NCBI GenBank assembly: GCA_019119995.1
Contig: DWVY01000053.1
Coordinates: forward strand, 1-64,000
From: Candidatus Mediterraneibacter faecavium
GTDB lineage: Bacteria > Bacillota > Clostridia > Lachnospirales > Lachnospiraceae
Length of the DNA stretch: 64,000 bases
Direction: 5' to 3'
A program made the translations under genes and the position numbers. Shown one piece after another: positions 1 to 8,120 of this stretch; the stretch's first letter is position 1; every line of letters starts with the position of its first letter. Below the pieces are notes generated by a model that had not been told where the DNA came from, made no database searches, and worked only from the letters and a program-made list of their open reading frames with translations.

Positions 1-94
1 AAGCCCGTGATACGGCTAAAAGCAATCCGGGAAAGGAAGAACTCACTTCGTTCAGACAACATCCTTTCCCGGATTAACGCCGCACCACGGGCTT
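1..94. repeat. Long nested inverted repeat (hairpin) at window start
   Basis: Positions 1-9 pair with 86-94 (9 bp), and 24-37 pair perfectly with 62-75 (14 bp), with a shorter GC-rich match between. The whole 94-nt segment can fold into one long stem-loop. No T-run follows, so it is not an obvious intrinsic terminator. It could be a structured RNA, a REP/MITE-like element or the tail of a feature beyond the window. No gene is visible from 1 to 610. Confidence 0.55.
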
Positions 95-214
95 GAACTA
101 TCTCTAATCCCCTTTCACAGTCACCGTCCACATTACACTCCCGCCTGATCCGAAAGGCCCCTCAACAGGGCTGTATCCGGCTGTTTTTCTTCGTTCATCC
201 AATCGGAAGTATCT

Positions 215-610
215 TTTCGACAATCACGAATTAGATAAAGCGAGTCGAGAGGGGGAATACCTGAAATCTTAGTTTGTTAAGTTCTGAGCTCTTCCCGCGT
301 ATATGAGTGTTTGTTGAAGGATGACGCTGCGGCGGAAGAAAAGCCTACCAATCGGATGAGACAGCGGAAAAAGAGGATCCTGCATAAGCTGTGCATCGAC
401 ATGGAGCGTTCCGAATACACCTCGTTCTCCATGTTAGCGATGTTAAAATGCGAGTTCCAATGGACGAGCATTTTGATCTCGCGTTACATGGATTCGAGGG
501 GATGAGGTAGAGCGGGCGACAACAGTGTTGCAGGATCCTCTTTTTCTGCGTCCCTTATTCGATTAATATACTTTCTTTTATTGCGGCGTAGCCTTTCGAC
601 AAACACGAAT
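215..610. repeat. Gene-poor segment with direct and inverted repeats
   Basis: A near-identical 17-base direct repeat (TTTCGACAA-N-CACGAAT) lies at 215-231 and 594-610. The second copy abuts the hicB stop codon. Inside, a 21-base inverted repeat with one mismatch sits at 364-384 and 529-549. Open frames here (for example 311-505) have no recognisable product, and I treat them as chance or remnants. The arrangement resembles a decayed non-autonomous insertion, but no transposase remains, so this is inference. Confidence 0.4.
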
Positions 611-889
611 CTATTCATCCCATCCTTCGTAGAAGCGGATGTTCACCGAAATGTTTCTTATGACATCTCCATCTTTCACTTCGATATCTTCAATGTCAGA
701 TACATAAGGCATCTCAGGTTCGTCCTCTTCTAGTTCTACTTCGATCCATGTCCGGCATGCCTCGTTTGCTTTCTCGATGGCCTCATTGAGTGTCTCTCCG
801 TCCGCTTCGCAGCATTCCAGATCCGGAAAGAAAGCGTGGTAACCGCCGGTTTCGTTTTTGCGGAAAACCGCAGGGTATATAAATTTCAT
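611..889 (-). CDS. HicB-family antitoxin-like protein
   Basis: A 92-residue protein whose first about 60 residues match the HicB-like partial RNase H fold: an MKFIYPAVF start, a G-GYHAFFPDL motif, a cysteine-rich turn and an acidic helix beginning LNEAIEKANEA. The C-terminal third is strongly acidic and lacks a clear HTH or ribbon-helix-helix. The start has a good ribosome site (AAGGAG, about 8 bases upstream). HicB proteins normally neutralise a HicA mRNA-interferase encoded next door, but no HicA-like ORF is visible here. It may be an orphan antitoxin or a HicB-fold regulator. Family call good; function as an antitoxin uncertain. Confidence 0.7.
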   Translation of the reverse strand: MKFIYPAVFRKNETGGYHAFFPDLECCEADGETLNEAIEKANEACRTWIEVELEEDEPEMPYVSDIEDIEVKDGDVIRNISVNIRFYEGWDE

Positions 890-1060
890 GATTGATAGCT
901 CCTTTTTTATAATAATTCGCTGTAAGTATAGTATAAATCCGGGGAAATGACAATAAGATTTCTTTTGCCCTGCTGGATAACCTATGTTATACTGTTGAAC
1001 GGAGCAACTGTATTGCAGGGTGGCTGACCTCTATTCCTACATAGAATGGGGGTGGTGCTG

Positions 1061-1153
1061 ATGGACAAAAAACCATTTGATTTTAAAGACTTAATGGCTT
1101 TTGGAATGTTCATCCTGGCATTGCTGACATTCGTGTTTACGTATAGCAGCTAG
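1061..1153 (+). CDS. Putative holin-like type I toxin peptide
   Basis: A 30-residue peptide, with a charged N-terminus (MDKKPFDFKDL) followed by one hydrophobic helix (about residues 11-28) ending FTYSS. This is the pattern of the holin-like (Hol_Tox) small toxins of Firmicutes type I toxin-antitoxin loci, which depolarise membranes. A strong G-rich ribosome site (GGGGGTGGT) precedes ATG 1061. The leader contains a small stem (CTATTC...GAAT) that may limit translation. A long stem-loop (1166-1211) follows, then a second terminator-like hairpin (1234-1263). An antisense RNA antitoxin would be expected to overlap this 3' region, but its promoter is not proven. Confidence 0.65.
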   Translation: MDKKPFDFKDLMAFGMFILALLTFVFTYSS

Positions 1154-1165
1154 TGCCTCGGGCAT

Positions 1166-1263
1166 GAGAAAACCACCCTAGATACTTGGCCGTTGAAAGG
1201 GTGGATTTCTCTAAAAATATTCACTTTTATGGTCAACCCCTTGTGGGCGGTTGCTTCTTTTTC
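1166..1263. terminator. Two hairpins at the 3' end of the holin-like toxin locus
   Basis: Positions 1166-1179 (GAGAAAACCACCCT) pair with 1198-1211, forming a long stem right after the toxin stop. A second stem, 1234-1240 with 1246-1253, is followed by CTTCTTTTTC and looks like a rho-independent terminator. Such paired hairpins are typical of toxin/antisense-RNA loci of this family, where the two transcripts overlap. Confidence 0.5.
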
Positions 1264-1374
1264 ATCTATAAATATAACATATCCGATAAACGGATTCAAG
1301 ATTTCATTTTATTATGTGTTTTTCCCGATGTGTTTTTCGCAGAAAAAAGTTGCAGAAAAAAGTTAAAAAAGTTG

Positions 1375-1403
1375 TTGACATTTCTAAGAGGCTGTAGTAT
1401 AGT
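1375..1403 (+). promoter_or_regulatory. Sigma-A promoter of tRNA-Gly
   Basis: TTGACA (1375-1380), a 17-base spacer, then TATAGT (1398-1403), about 43 bases upstream of the tRNA. Near-consensus and correctly placed. Confidence 0.75.
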
Positions 1404-1446
1404 ATTTATTGTTCCGGTCAGGACAACGAACGGAACACCAAAAAAT

Positions 1447-1519
1447 GCGACAGTGGCTCAGTTGGTAGAGTACGACCTTGCCAAGGTCGGGGTCGCGGGT
1501 TCGAACCCCGTCTGTCGCT
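1447..1519 (+). tRNA. tRNA-Gly (anticodon GCC)
   Basis: A complete cloverleaf. The acceptor GCGACAG (1447-1453) pairs with CTGTCGC (1512-1518), with T as discriminator. The D arm is GGCTCAGTTGGTAGAG, the anticodon stem CGACC/GGTCG encloses loop TTGCCAA (anticodon GCC), and the T arm contains GGTTCGAACCC. CCA is not encoded. A terminator-like stem with a T-run follows at 1528-1568. Confidence 0.95.
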
Positions 1520-1527
1520 CTGAATTA

Positions 1528-1568
1528 AGCACTTGAGATTCCGGAATGGGGTTCAGGTGCTTTTTCTT
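1528..1568 (+). terminator. Intrinsic terminator after tRNA-Gly
   Basis: Stem AGCACTTGA / TTCAGGTGCT (one G-U pair) followed by TTTTTCTTTT. It separates the tRNA from brnQ. Confidence 0.7.
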
Positions 1569-1618
1569 TTATCCGGCAATGGTTGCGTCATATATCTACA
1601 GCACGGGAGAAGAGGATT

Positions 1619-2971
1619 ATGAAAAAACTGACTTTAAAAGAGATTATCATAGTTGCCAGCATGCTGTTCGGGATGTTCTTCGGAGCGGGCAATCTGATCT
1701 TCCCGGCTTCCATGGGACAGCTTTCCGGAAGCAATATGTGGCAGGCGGCGGCAGGGTTCCTGATCACGGGAGTCGGTCTGCCGCTGCTTGGCGTTGCGGC
1801 GCTGGGGATCAGCCGGCAGGACGGCCTGCTTGAGCTGAGCAGCCGGGTGGGGAGAAGATACGGACTCTTTTTTACCTGCGCCCTGTATCTGACGATAGGC
1901 CCGTTTTTTGCCATACCGAGATGCGCTACCGTATCATATACGGTAGGAGTGGAAGGAATCACATCGGGCGTCTCCCATACAGGCGGGCTTGCAGTCTTCT
2001 CGCTGCTCTTTTTCGCCCTCGTCCTGTTCTTCTCTCTGCGGCCGGGCGAGATCATGACCTGGATCGGGAAGGTGCTCAATCCTCTGTTCCTCCTTTTTCT
2101 GGGGATCCTTCTTGTGAGGGCTCTCCTGTCCCCGGCAGGGGCGATCCGCGACGTTGCGCCCCAGGGCGGATATGTGCAGGAAGCTTTCTTTACGGGAGTG
2201 CTTGAAGGGTATAACACGATGGATGCCCTGGCAGGACTTGCGTTCGGGATCGTGGTCGTAGAGGCTATACGCGGCCTGGGGGTGGAAGAGACGGGAGAGG
2301 TTGCGAAGAGTACGGTAAAGGCAGGCGTTTTCAGTTCACTTCTGATGGCGTTGATCTATGTGCTGGTCACTGTGACGGGCGCCCAGAGCAGAGGAGTGTT
2401 CCCGGCCTCTGAGAACGGCGGCGAGGCCCTTGCGCGGATCGCAGAGCATTATTTCGGCACAGCCGGAGCTCTGATCCTTGCCGTGACTGTCACAGTGGCG
2501 TGCCTGAAGACGGCGGTAGGACTGATCACAAGCTGCGGGAGAACGTTTGTGAAACTGTTCCCCGGCGGTCCTTCCTACCGGATCTGGGCAGTCGTATTCA
2601 GCGTGCTTTCTTTTCTGATCGCGAATCTGGGGCTCAATGCGATCATTGCATATTCTATGCCTGTATTGATGTTTCTGTATCCGCTGGCGATCGTTCTTAT
2701 TGCACTTACGTTCGCCCACCGTATTTTCGGCGGGAACAGGATCGTGTATCAGTATACGATCGCATTTACGGCATTTGGCGCTGTATTTGATTTCCTGCGC
2801 GCGCTGCCGGAAATGATCAGCGTATCTCCTGTGATCGGCAGGATCACAGATACCGCTGCCGCACTACTGCCGTTTTCGGAGCAGGGATTCGGCTGGGTGT
2901 GCCCTGCTCTTGCGGGATTCGTGATCGGACTTATAAGGGGACTGATCAGGGCGCACGGCCGCGCTTGCTGA
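1619..2971 (+). CDS. brnQ: Branched-chain amino acid carrier BrnQ (LIVCS family)
   Basis: A 450-residue, highly hydrophobic protein with about 12 membrane segments. The N-terminus MKKLTLKEIIIVASMLFGM leads into the family signature MFFGAGNLIFPASMG (about residues 18-32). BrnQ proteins import leucine, isoleucine and valine with Na+ or H+ across the cytoplasmic membrane. ATG 1619 is preferred over the upstream in-frame TTG at 1583: it has the GGGAGAAGAGG ribosome site and begins the conserved N-terminus. It stands alone between the tRNA terminator and the hom promoter. Full family length, no defects seen. Confidence 0.93.
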   Translation: MKKLTLKEIIIVASMLFGMFFGAGNLIFPASMGQLSGSNMWQAAAGFLITGVGLPLLGVAALGISRQDGLLELSSRVGRRYGLFFTCALYLTIGPFFAIPRCATVSYTVGVEGITSGVSHTGGLAVFSLLFFALVLFFSLRPGEIMTWIGKVLNPLFLLFLGILLVRALLSPAGAIRDVAPQGGYVQEAFFTGVLEGYNTMDALAGLAFGIVVVEAIRGLGVEETGEVAKSTVKAGVFSSLLMALIYVLVTVTGAQSRGVFPASENGGEALARIAEHYFGTAGALILAVTVTVACLKTAVGLITSCGRTFVKLFPGGPSYRIWAVVFSVLSFLIANLGLNAIIAYSMPVLMFLYPLAIVLIALTFAHRIFGGNRIVYQYTIAFTAFGAVFDFLRALPEMISVSPVIGRITDTAAALLPFSEQGFGWVCPALAGFVIGLIRGLIRAHGRAC

Positions 2972-2993
2972 TGCCGCGGCGCTGTGCTATACT
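2965..2993 (+). promoter_or_regulatory. Promoter upstream of hom
   Basis: TTGCTG (2965-2970), a 17-base spacer, then TATACT (2988-2993), overlapping the very end of brnQ and about 93 bases before the hom start. Confidence 0.5.
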
Positions 2994-3086
2994 GTGAATA
3001 CTGAACGGAAACAGGGTGTTATAAAACGCGGCCGTGTGTATCATGCGGGATATTACGGCGCGCGGACTGCATAGAGAGGAGATTGA

Positions 3087-4364
3087 ATGAAGAAGATCAA
3101 GATCGGCCTGCTTGGCCTTGGAACAGTCGGAACCGGCGTATATAAACTGATCCGGAAGCGCTCGGATATGATGGAGCAGACTGCCGGCGCGCAGCTTGAG
3201 ATAAAGAAGATACTCGTCCATAATAGAAATAAAAAAAGAGAAGGCGTGGATGAGAATCTTCTGACTGATAACTGGAGAGAGATCCTTGAGGACGAAGAGA
3301 TCCAGATCATTATTGAAGTGATCGGCGGTATGGAACCGGCGAAAACGATGATCATGGAGGCTCTGAGGGCCGGGAAAAATGTGGTTTCAGCCAACAAGGA
3401 CCTGATCGCAGAGGAAGGTAGAGAACTTTTTGACGCTGCCCGGGAGCATGAGAAAGATTTCCTTTTTGAGGCCGCCGTGGCGGGCGGGATCCCGATCATA
3501 CGTCCATTGAAGCAGTGCCTGGCGGCAAATGAGATTTCGGACGTGCTGGGTATCGTAAACGGCACGACCAACTATATCCTGACCAAGATGTTTGAGGACG
3601 GGATGGAATTCGACGACGCGCTGAAACAGGCGCAGGAGTTAGGATACGCCGAGGCTGATCCGACTGCAGATGTGGAAGGACTTGACGCAGGACGCAAGGT
3701 GGCGATCATGGCGTCCATTGCGTTTCATTCAAGAGTCGTGTTCTCCGATGTCTATACAGAAGGCATCACGAAGATCACGGCGGCGGATATCGCCTACGCG
3801 AAAGAATTTGACAGTGTGATCAAACTGCTCGGCGTTGCGCGCAATGCCGGAGACGGGATTGAAGTGGGAGTATATCCGGTGATGCTGCCGAAAGACCATC
3901 CGCTTGCCTCTGTAAGAGACTCGTTCAATGCAGTGTTCATCCACGGAGACGCAGTGGACGACGCGATGTTCTACGGCAGAGGCGCGGGCGAGATGCCCAC
4001 TGCCAGCGCGGTGGCAGGAGATGTGATCGATGTGGCGAGGGATCTGGCATATGACTGTACGGGAAGGATCAGCTGCACCTGTTACCGGCAGATCCCGGTG
4101 AAAGATTTCGGGGAAGTGCAGAACAAATTCTTCCTCCGTATGCAGGTGAAGAACCGTCCGGGCGTGCTGGCGCAGATCGCGCAGGTATTCGGCGGACATA
4201 AGGTGAGCATCGCAAGAGTTGTCCAGAAAAACGCACATTCAGACCGTGCGGAGCTGGTCATCGTGACGGAGAAAGTAAAAGAACGGCATATGAAAGATGC
4301 CATAGGGGAACTGAAACAGATGGAGAGCATCTACGAGATCAGCAGTGTGATCCGGGAGATATAA
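3087..4364 (+). CDS. hom: Homoserine dehydrogenase with C-terminal ACT domain
   Basis: A 425-residue enzyme that reduces aspartate semialdehyde to homoserine with NAD(P)H, the branch step to threonine and methionine. Seen: the nucleotide-binding glycine motif GLGTVGTGVY near residues 9-18, the NGTTNYILTKM segment near 155, the catalytic signature ADPTADVEGLDAGRK near 190-205, and a C-terminal ACT domain (about 350-425: NRPGVLAQIAQVFG) that normally binds threonine for feedback. A GAGAGGAG ribosome site precedes ATG. A MarR-type regulator starts 15 bases downstream, so the two are probably cotranscribed. Confidence 0.95.
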   Translation: MKKIKIGLLGLGTVGTGVYKLIRKRSDMMEQTAGAQLEIKKILVHNRNKKREGVDENLLTDNWREILEDEEIQIIIEVIGGMEPAKTMIMEALRAGKNVVSANKDLIAEEGRELFDAAREHEKDFLFEAAVAGGIPIIRPLKQCLAANEISDVLGIVNGTTNYILTKMFEDGMEFDDALKQAQELGYAEADPTADVEGLDAGRKVAIMASIAFHSRVVFSDVYTEGITKITAADIAYAKEFDSVIKLLGVARNAGDGIEVGVYPVMLPKDHPLASVRDSFNAVFIHGDAVDDAMFYGRGAGEMPTASAVAGDVIDVARDLAYDCTGRISCTCYRQIPVKDFGEVQNKFFLRMQVKNRPGVLAQIAQVFGGHKVSIARVVQKNAHSDRAELVIVTEKVKERHMKDAIGELKQMESIYEISSVIREI

Positions 4365-4378
4365 GGTGAGGTACACAG

Positions 4379-4813
4379 ATGGAGAACAGAAGCCGGCCGA
4401 TCGGATTTCTGATCAAACAGATCAACAATGTATATGAGAAAGATCTGAACGAGCGGTTGAAGAAGCTCGGCATCACATCATCGCAGTGCGCGGTGCTGGA
4501 TTATCTTTTCCGCACGAGCAAGGAAGAGGTGAGCCAGCGGGATGTGGAGAAGAACTTAAATCTTAAGAATCCGACTGTAACAGGGATCCTGAAACGGTTG
4601 GACGAAAAAGGCTACATCCTCTGTGTGCCGAATGCGCATGATAAGAGGAAGAAGAATATCTATCTCACGGAGAAAGCGTACGACATCCAGAGAAGGATGG
4701 ATATTGACCGGAGAAAGCTTGACAGAGAGCTTACGCGCGGGATGACCAGGCGCGAGACTGACGCGCTGAGGAAGAATCTGGAAAAGCTGCTGTACAATAT
4801 AGCGGATCCGTGA
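4379..4813 (+). CDS. MarR-family transcriptional regulator
   Basis: A 144-residue winged-helix protein. The helix-turn-helix lies around residues 50-75 (SQRDVEKNLNLKNPTVTGILKRL), followed by the wing (LDEKGYILCVPNAHDKRKKNIYLTEKA), the standard MarR layout. It sits 15 bases after hom and ends 23 bases before thyA, suggesting one transcript hom-marR-thyA-folA. The ligand and targets cannot be read from sequence. Residues at the dimer interface look intact. Confidence 0.88.
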   Translation: MENRSRPIGFLIKQINNVYEKDLNERLKKLGITSSQCAVLDYLFRTSKEEVSQRDVEKNLNLKNPTVTGILKRLDEKGYILCVPNAHDKRKKNIYLTEKAYDIQRRMDIDRRKLDRELTRGMTRRETDALRKNLEKLLYNIADP

Positions 4814-4836
4814 TCAAGTTTTATAAGGAGGAGACT

Positions 4837-5685
4837 ATGAGCTACGCAGATAAAGTGTTTATCGATATGTGCCGGGATATTATTGACAACGGCACGAGCA
4901 CAGAGGGAGAGAAGGTGCGCCCGGTGTGGGAGGACGGCACTTCCGCCTACACGGTCAAGAAGTTCGGAGTTGTCAACCGCTATGATCTCTCGAAAGAATT
5001 TCCGGCGCTCACGCTCCGGCGCACGGCGATCAAGAGCTGTACGGACGAGATGCTGTGGATCTGGCAGAAGAAGTCCAACAATGTGCATGATCTGAAAAGC
5101 CATATCTGGGACAGCTGGGCGGATGAGAGCGGATCCATCGGCAAGGCGTACGGCTATCAGATGGGGGTAAAGCATCAGTACAAGGAAGGGATGATGGATC
5201 AGACGGACCGTGTGATCTATGACCTGAAGAACAATCCGTACAGCCGCCGCATCATGACGAACATCTATGTGCATCAGGACCTTCACGAGATGAACCTGTA
5301 CCCGTGCGCATACAGTATGACTTTTAATGTGACGAAAGAAAAAGACAGTGACGTCCTGACGCTGAACGGGATCCTCAACCAGCGCTCCCAGGATGTGCTG
5401 GCGGCAAATAACTGGAATGTGTGCCAGTATGCGGTACTGATCTATATGCTGGCCCAGGTGTGCGGCATGAAGGCGGGCGAACTGGTCCATGTGATCGCGG
5501 ACGCCCATATCTATGACAGGCATATCCCGATGATCGAGGAACTGATCTCGAGAGAGCCGTATCCGGCGCCCACATTCTGGCTGAATCCGGAAGTTAAGGA
5601 CTTTTATGACTTTACACCGGATGATGTGAGACTGGATAACTATCAGACCCATCCGCAGATCAAAAATATCCCGATCGCGGTATGA
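4837..5685 (+). CDS. thyA: Thymidylate synthase (ThyA-type, divergent)
   Basis: A 282-residue enzyme methylating dUMP to dTMP with methylene-tetrahydrofolate. Seen: substrate-binding arginines in YSRRIMTN (about 128-135), a catalytic cysteine within PCAYSMTF (about residue 157), NQRSQDVLAANNWNVCQY for dUMP binding, and HIYDRHIP near the C-terminus. The usual PPCH around the nucleophile and the usual G-x-PFN segment are replaced, so this is a divergent branch. ATG 4837 is chosen over the upstream GTG because of AAGGAGGAG at 4826-4833. folA lies downstream, as expected for the folate cycle. Confidence 0.88.
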   Translation: MSYADKVFIDMCRDIIDNGTSTEGEKVRPVWEDGTSAYTVKKFGVVNRYDLSKEFPALTLRRTAIKSCTDEMLWIWQKKSNNVHDLKSHIWDSWADESGSIGKAYGYQMGVKHQYKEGMMDQTDRVIYDLKNNPYSRRIMTNIYVHQDLHEMNLYPCAYSMTFNVTKEKDSDVLTLNGILNQRSQDVLAANNWNVCQYAVLIYMLAQVCGMKAGELVHVIADAHIYDRHIPMIEELISREPYPAPTFWLNPEVKDFYDFTPDDVRLDNYQTHPQIKNIPIAV

Positions 5686-5756
5686 CCGGCCCGGGATCTT
5701 CTCTTTGAGAGCCGGACGGATGCAGAGAGAAATATCAGGAAGAAAGGCAGAGAGAT

Positions 5757-6245
5757 ATGAAAGCAATATTGGCAGCAGACAAAAACTGGGGGATCGGGTA
5801 TAATAACCATCTGCTTGTGAGCATCCCGTCGGATATGAAGTTTTTCCGTCAGACAACGACCGGGAAAGTTGTAGTTATGGGACGAAAGACACTGGAGAGT
5901 TTTCCGAACGGGATGCCGCTTAAGAACCGTATCAATATCGTCCTGACAGGGAATCAGAATTATCAGGTAAAAGACGCCGTCGTCGTCCACTCGGAAGACG
6001 AGCTGCTGGACGAGCTGAAGAAATATGACACAGACGATATCTACGTGATCGGAGGGGAAAGCGTGTACCGCATGATGCTTCCCTACTGCGATACAGTCTA
6101 TGTGACGAAGATCGACCGCGCATTTCAGGCGGATACATTTTTCCCGGATCTGGACGAGATGGATGAGTGGGAGATGACAGAAGAAAGCGAGGAGCAGACC
6201 TGTTTTGATCTGGAATTTTATTTTACAAAATATGAGCGCAGATAA
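5757..6245 (+). CDS. folA: Dihydrofolate reductase
   Basis: A 162-residue enzyme regenerating tetrahydrofolate from the dihydrofolate made by ThyA. Seen: N-terminal MKAILAADKNWGIGYNNHLL, the FRQTTTGKVVVMGRKTLES NADPH-binding segment (about 29-47), and IYVIGGESVYRMMLPYCD (about 95-112), all family hallmarks. An AGAGAGAT region precedes the ATG. The 3' end overlaps the start of the zinc-binding lipoprotein gene. Confidence 0.95.
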   Translation: MKAILAADKNWGIGYNNHLLVSIPSDMKFFRQTTTGKVVVMGRKTLESFPNGMPLKNRINIVLTGNQNYQVKDAVVVHSEDELLDELKKYDTDDIYVIGGESVYRMMLPYCDTVYVTKIDRAFQADTFFPDLDEMDEWEMTEESEEQTCFDLEFYFTKYERR

Positions 6246-7401
6246 AACTCGAAACACAAACAGCAGAAGAAATGTATCTGCGGGTCTGAGTCGTAGATCA
6301 GTCACCGCTGCACTGCTTGCCTTCTGCGCAGCGCTGACACTGATGGCGGCAGGATGTGCGGGAGCACGCGGCGGCAGGACAGCGCCTGACGGCGGTTCCG
6401 GCGATCCGGCTGAGAATTCTGCAGGAACAGCGGGCGGCCGGGCTGATCCGGCGGATAATGCAGATGACGGGAAGATCAGCGTTGTGACGACGATCTTTCC
6501 GCCTTATGATTTTGTCCGGGAAATCGCCGGAGACGAGGCGGACATTAAGATGCTCCTTAAACCCGGTGAGGAGACCCATTCCTACGAGCCGACGCCGCAG
6601 GATATCATCGCCATACAGAACAGCGACGTCTTTATCTATACCGGCGGAGAAAATGATGTGTGGGTGGAAGATATCCTAAGCTCCATGCCGGACTCGGATC
6701 TGGTGACGCTGCGCCTTGTAGACTGTGTGGAGACAGTGGAAGAAGAGCAGGTCGAAGGAATGAAAGGAAGCGCCGGACACGATCATGACGAGGAGGATTA
6801 TGACGATGTGCACGGCGGCCATACGGATGAGGCGGATGAAGCAGACGGGGAAGATGAGGAAGAGTCCCCGCACGAGGCGGACGAGCATGTCTGGACCTCG
6901 CCGGTCAATGCATCTCTGATCGCGGAACAGATCAAAAACGTTCTCTCGAAAGCGGATCCGGACAACCGCGGGATGTATGAAGAAAATACGCTTGCCTATC
7001 AGGAACAGCTCGCTGAACTGGACGGGCAGTTCCGGGAGGTCGTGGATCATGCAAAGAGGAATATCATGATCTTCGGCGACCGTTTCCCGTTTCGGTATTT
7101 TGCCGACGAGTACGGACTGGAATACTACGCGGCGTTCCCGGGATGTGCGGGTGATACGGAACCCAGCGCGGCGACCATGGCATTTCTGATCGAGAAGGTA
7201 AAAGAAGAGAAAGTGCCCGCAGTCCTGAAGATGGAACTGAGCAGCGCCGACATCGCCAATGCGATCGCGGAGGCGACGGGAACCGAGGTGAAAGTGTTCT
7301 ACAGCTGCCACAATCTGTCCGCGGATGATTTTGAAAACGGGGAGACCTACCTTTCCATGATGCAGAAAAATGTAGAGACTCTGAAGGAGGTACTGAACTG
7401 A
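6232..7401 (+). CDS. znuA: Zinc ABC transporter substrate-binding lipoprotein
   Basis: A protein of about 389 residues with a lipoprotein signal peptide (hydrophobic stretch then LMAAGC lipobox), a low-complexity Gly/Ala/Asp linker, and a cluster A-I metal-binding fold (VVTTIFPPYDFVREIAGD; GEETHSYEPTPQDI; DEHVWTSP). Between the metal-ligand histidines lies a long loop rich in His, Asp and Glu, typical of zinc-specific binding proteins. The start is uncertain: ATG 6232 overlaps folA by 14 bases, while an in-frame TTG at 6205 has a GAGGAG about 11 bases upstream. The next gene starts at its stop codon (TGATG), so it is translationally coupled to the ATPase. Confidence 0.88.
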   Translation: MSADKTRNTNSRRNVSAGLSRRSVTAALLAFCAALTLMAAGCAGARGGRTAPDGGSGDPAENSAGTAGGRADPADNADDGKISVVTTIFPPYDFVREIAGDEADIKMLLKPGEETHSYEPTPQDIIAIQNSDVFIYTGGENDVWVEDILSSMPDSDLVTLRLVDCVETVEEEQVEGMKGSAGHDHDEEDYDDVHGGHTDEADEADGEDEEESPHEADEHVWTSPVNASLIAEQIKNVLSKADPDNRGMYEENTLAYQEQLAELDGQFREVVDHAKRNIMIFGDRFPFRYFADEYGLEYYAAFPGCAGDTEPSAATMAFLIEKVKEEKVPAVLKMELSSADIANAIAEATGTEVKVFYSCHNLSADDFENGETYLSMMQKNVETLKEVLN

Positions 7402-8120
7402 TGCCCCTGATAAAATGTGAAAATGTCTCCATTGGCTACGAAGGCCAGACGGTGGTGAAAGATTTGAACTTTACAATAGAAAAAGGCGACTATCTGTGTA
7501 TAGTAGGAGAAAACGGCTCCGGCAAGAGTACGCTTGTCAAAAGCCTTCTCGGACTTAAAAATGTGGAAAAAGGACAGATCACTTACGGGGACGGGCTGAA
7601 GCAGAACGAGATCGGTTATCTGCCCCAGCAGACAGATGCGCAGAAGGATTTTCCAGCCAGCGTCTACGAGGTAGTCCTCTCCGGGCGGCTGAACAGCCGT
7701 GGTTTCCATCCTTTTTATACTGCGATGGACCGGAAACAGGCGCTGGAGAAGATGGAGCTTCTAGGGATACGGGATCTGGAGCGCCAGTGCTTCCGGGATC
7801 TCTCAGGCGGACAGAAGCAGAGAGTGCTGCTTGCACGGGCGCTGTGCGCGACCAGGAGCCTGCTTCTGCTTGACGAGCCGGTGACCGGGCTGGATCCCAT
7901 CGTGACCGGTGAGTTCTACGGGCTGATCCGCAGCATCAACCGGGAGTCGGGGATCGCGGTGGTAATGGTCTCCCATGATATCGAGAGCGCGGTGGAAGAT
8001 GCGACGCATATCCTCCATCTTCAGGAGACCGCGCTTTTCTTCGGAACGACGGAAGATTACAGGAAGAGCCGGATCGGCAAAGCATTTCTGGGAGGTGTGC
8101 AGGATGGAAATGATCATTGA
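7401..8120 (+). CDS. znuC: Zinc ABC transporter ATP-binding protein
   Basis: A 239-residue ABC ATPase with Walker A GENGSGKST (about 37-45), Q-loop region IGYLPQQTD, signature LSGGQKQRVLLARAL (about 134-148), Walker B LLLLDEP and the switch histidine in VSHD. It overlaps the binding-protein gene by one base and the permease gene by 17 bases. It powers the high-affinity zinc importer at the inner face of the membrane. Confidence 0.93.
   Translation: MPLIKCENVSIGYEGQTVVKDLNFTIEKGDYLCIVGENGSGKSTLVKSLLGLKNVEKGQITYGDGLKQNEIGYLPQQTDAQKDFPASVYEVVLSGRLNSRGFHPFYTAMDRKQALEKMELLGIRDLERQCFRDLSGGQKQRVLLARALCATRSLLLLDEPVTGLDPIVTGEFYGLIRSINRESGIAVVMVSHDIESAVEDATHILHLQETALFFGTTEDYRKSRIGKAFLGGVQDGNDH

Noticed and set aside
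311-505. Two overlapping 64-codon frames on opposite strands (277-471 minus, 311-505 plus)
   Set aside because: They mirror each other across an inverted repeat, lack clear ribosome sites and resemble no family; treated as chance or remnants.
1186-1536. 116-codon open frame over the toxin terminator and tRNA
   Set aside because: It covers the tRNA-Gly gene, its promoter and a terminator; no ribosome site or protein family.
4660-5856. 398-codon minus-strand frame opposite marR/thyA/folA
   Set aside because: His/Arg-rich composition typical of a shadow; three real genes occupy the other strand.
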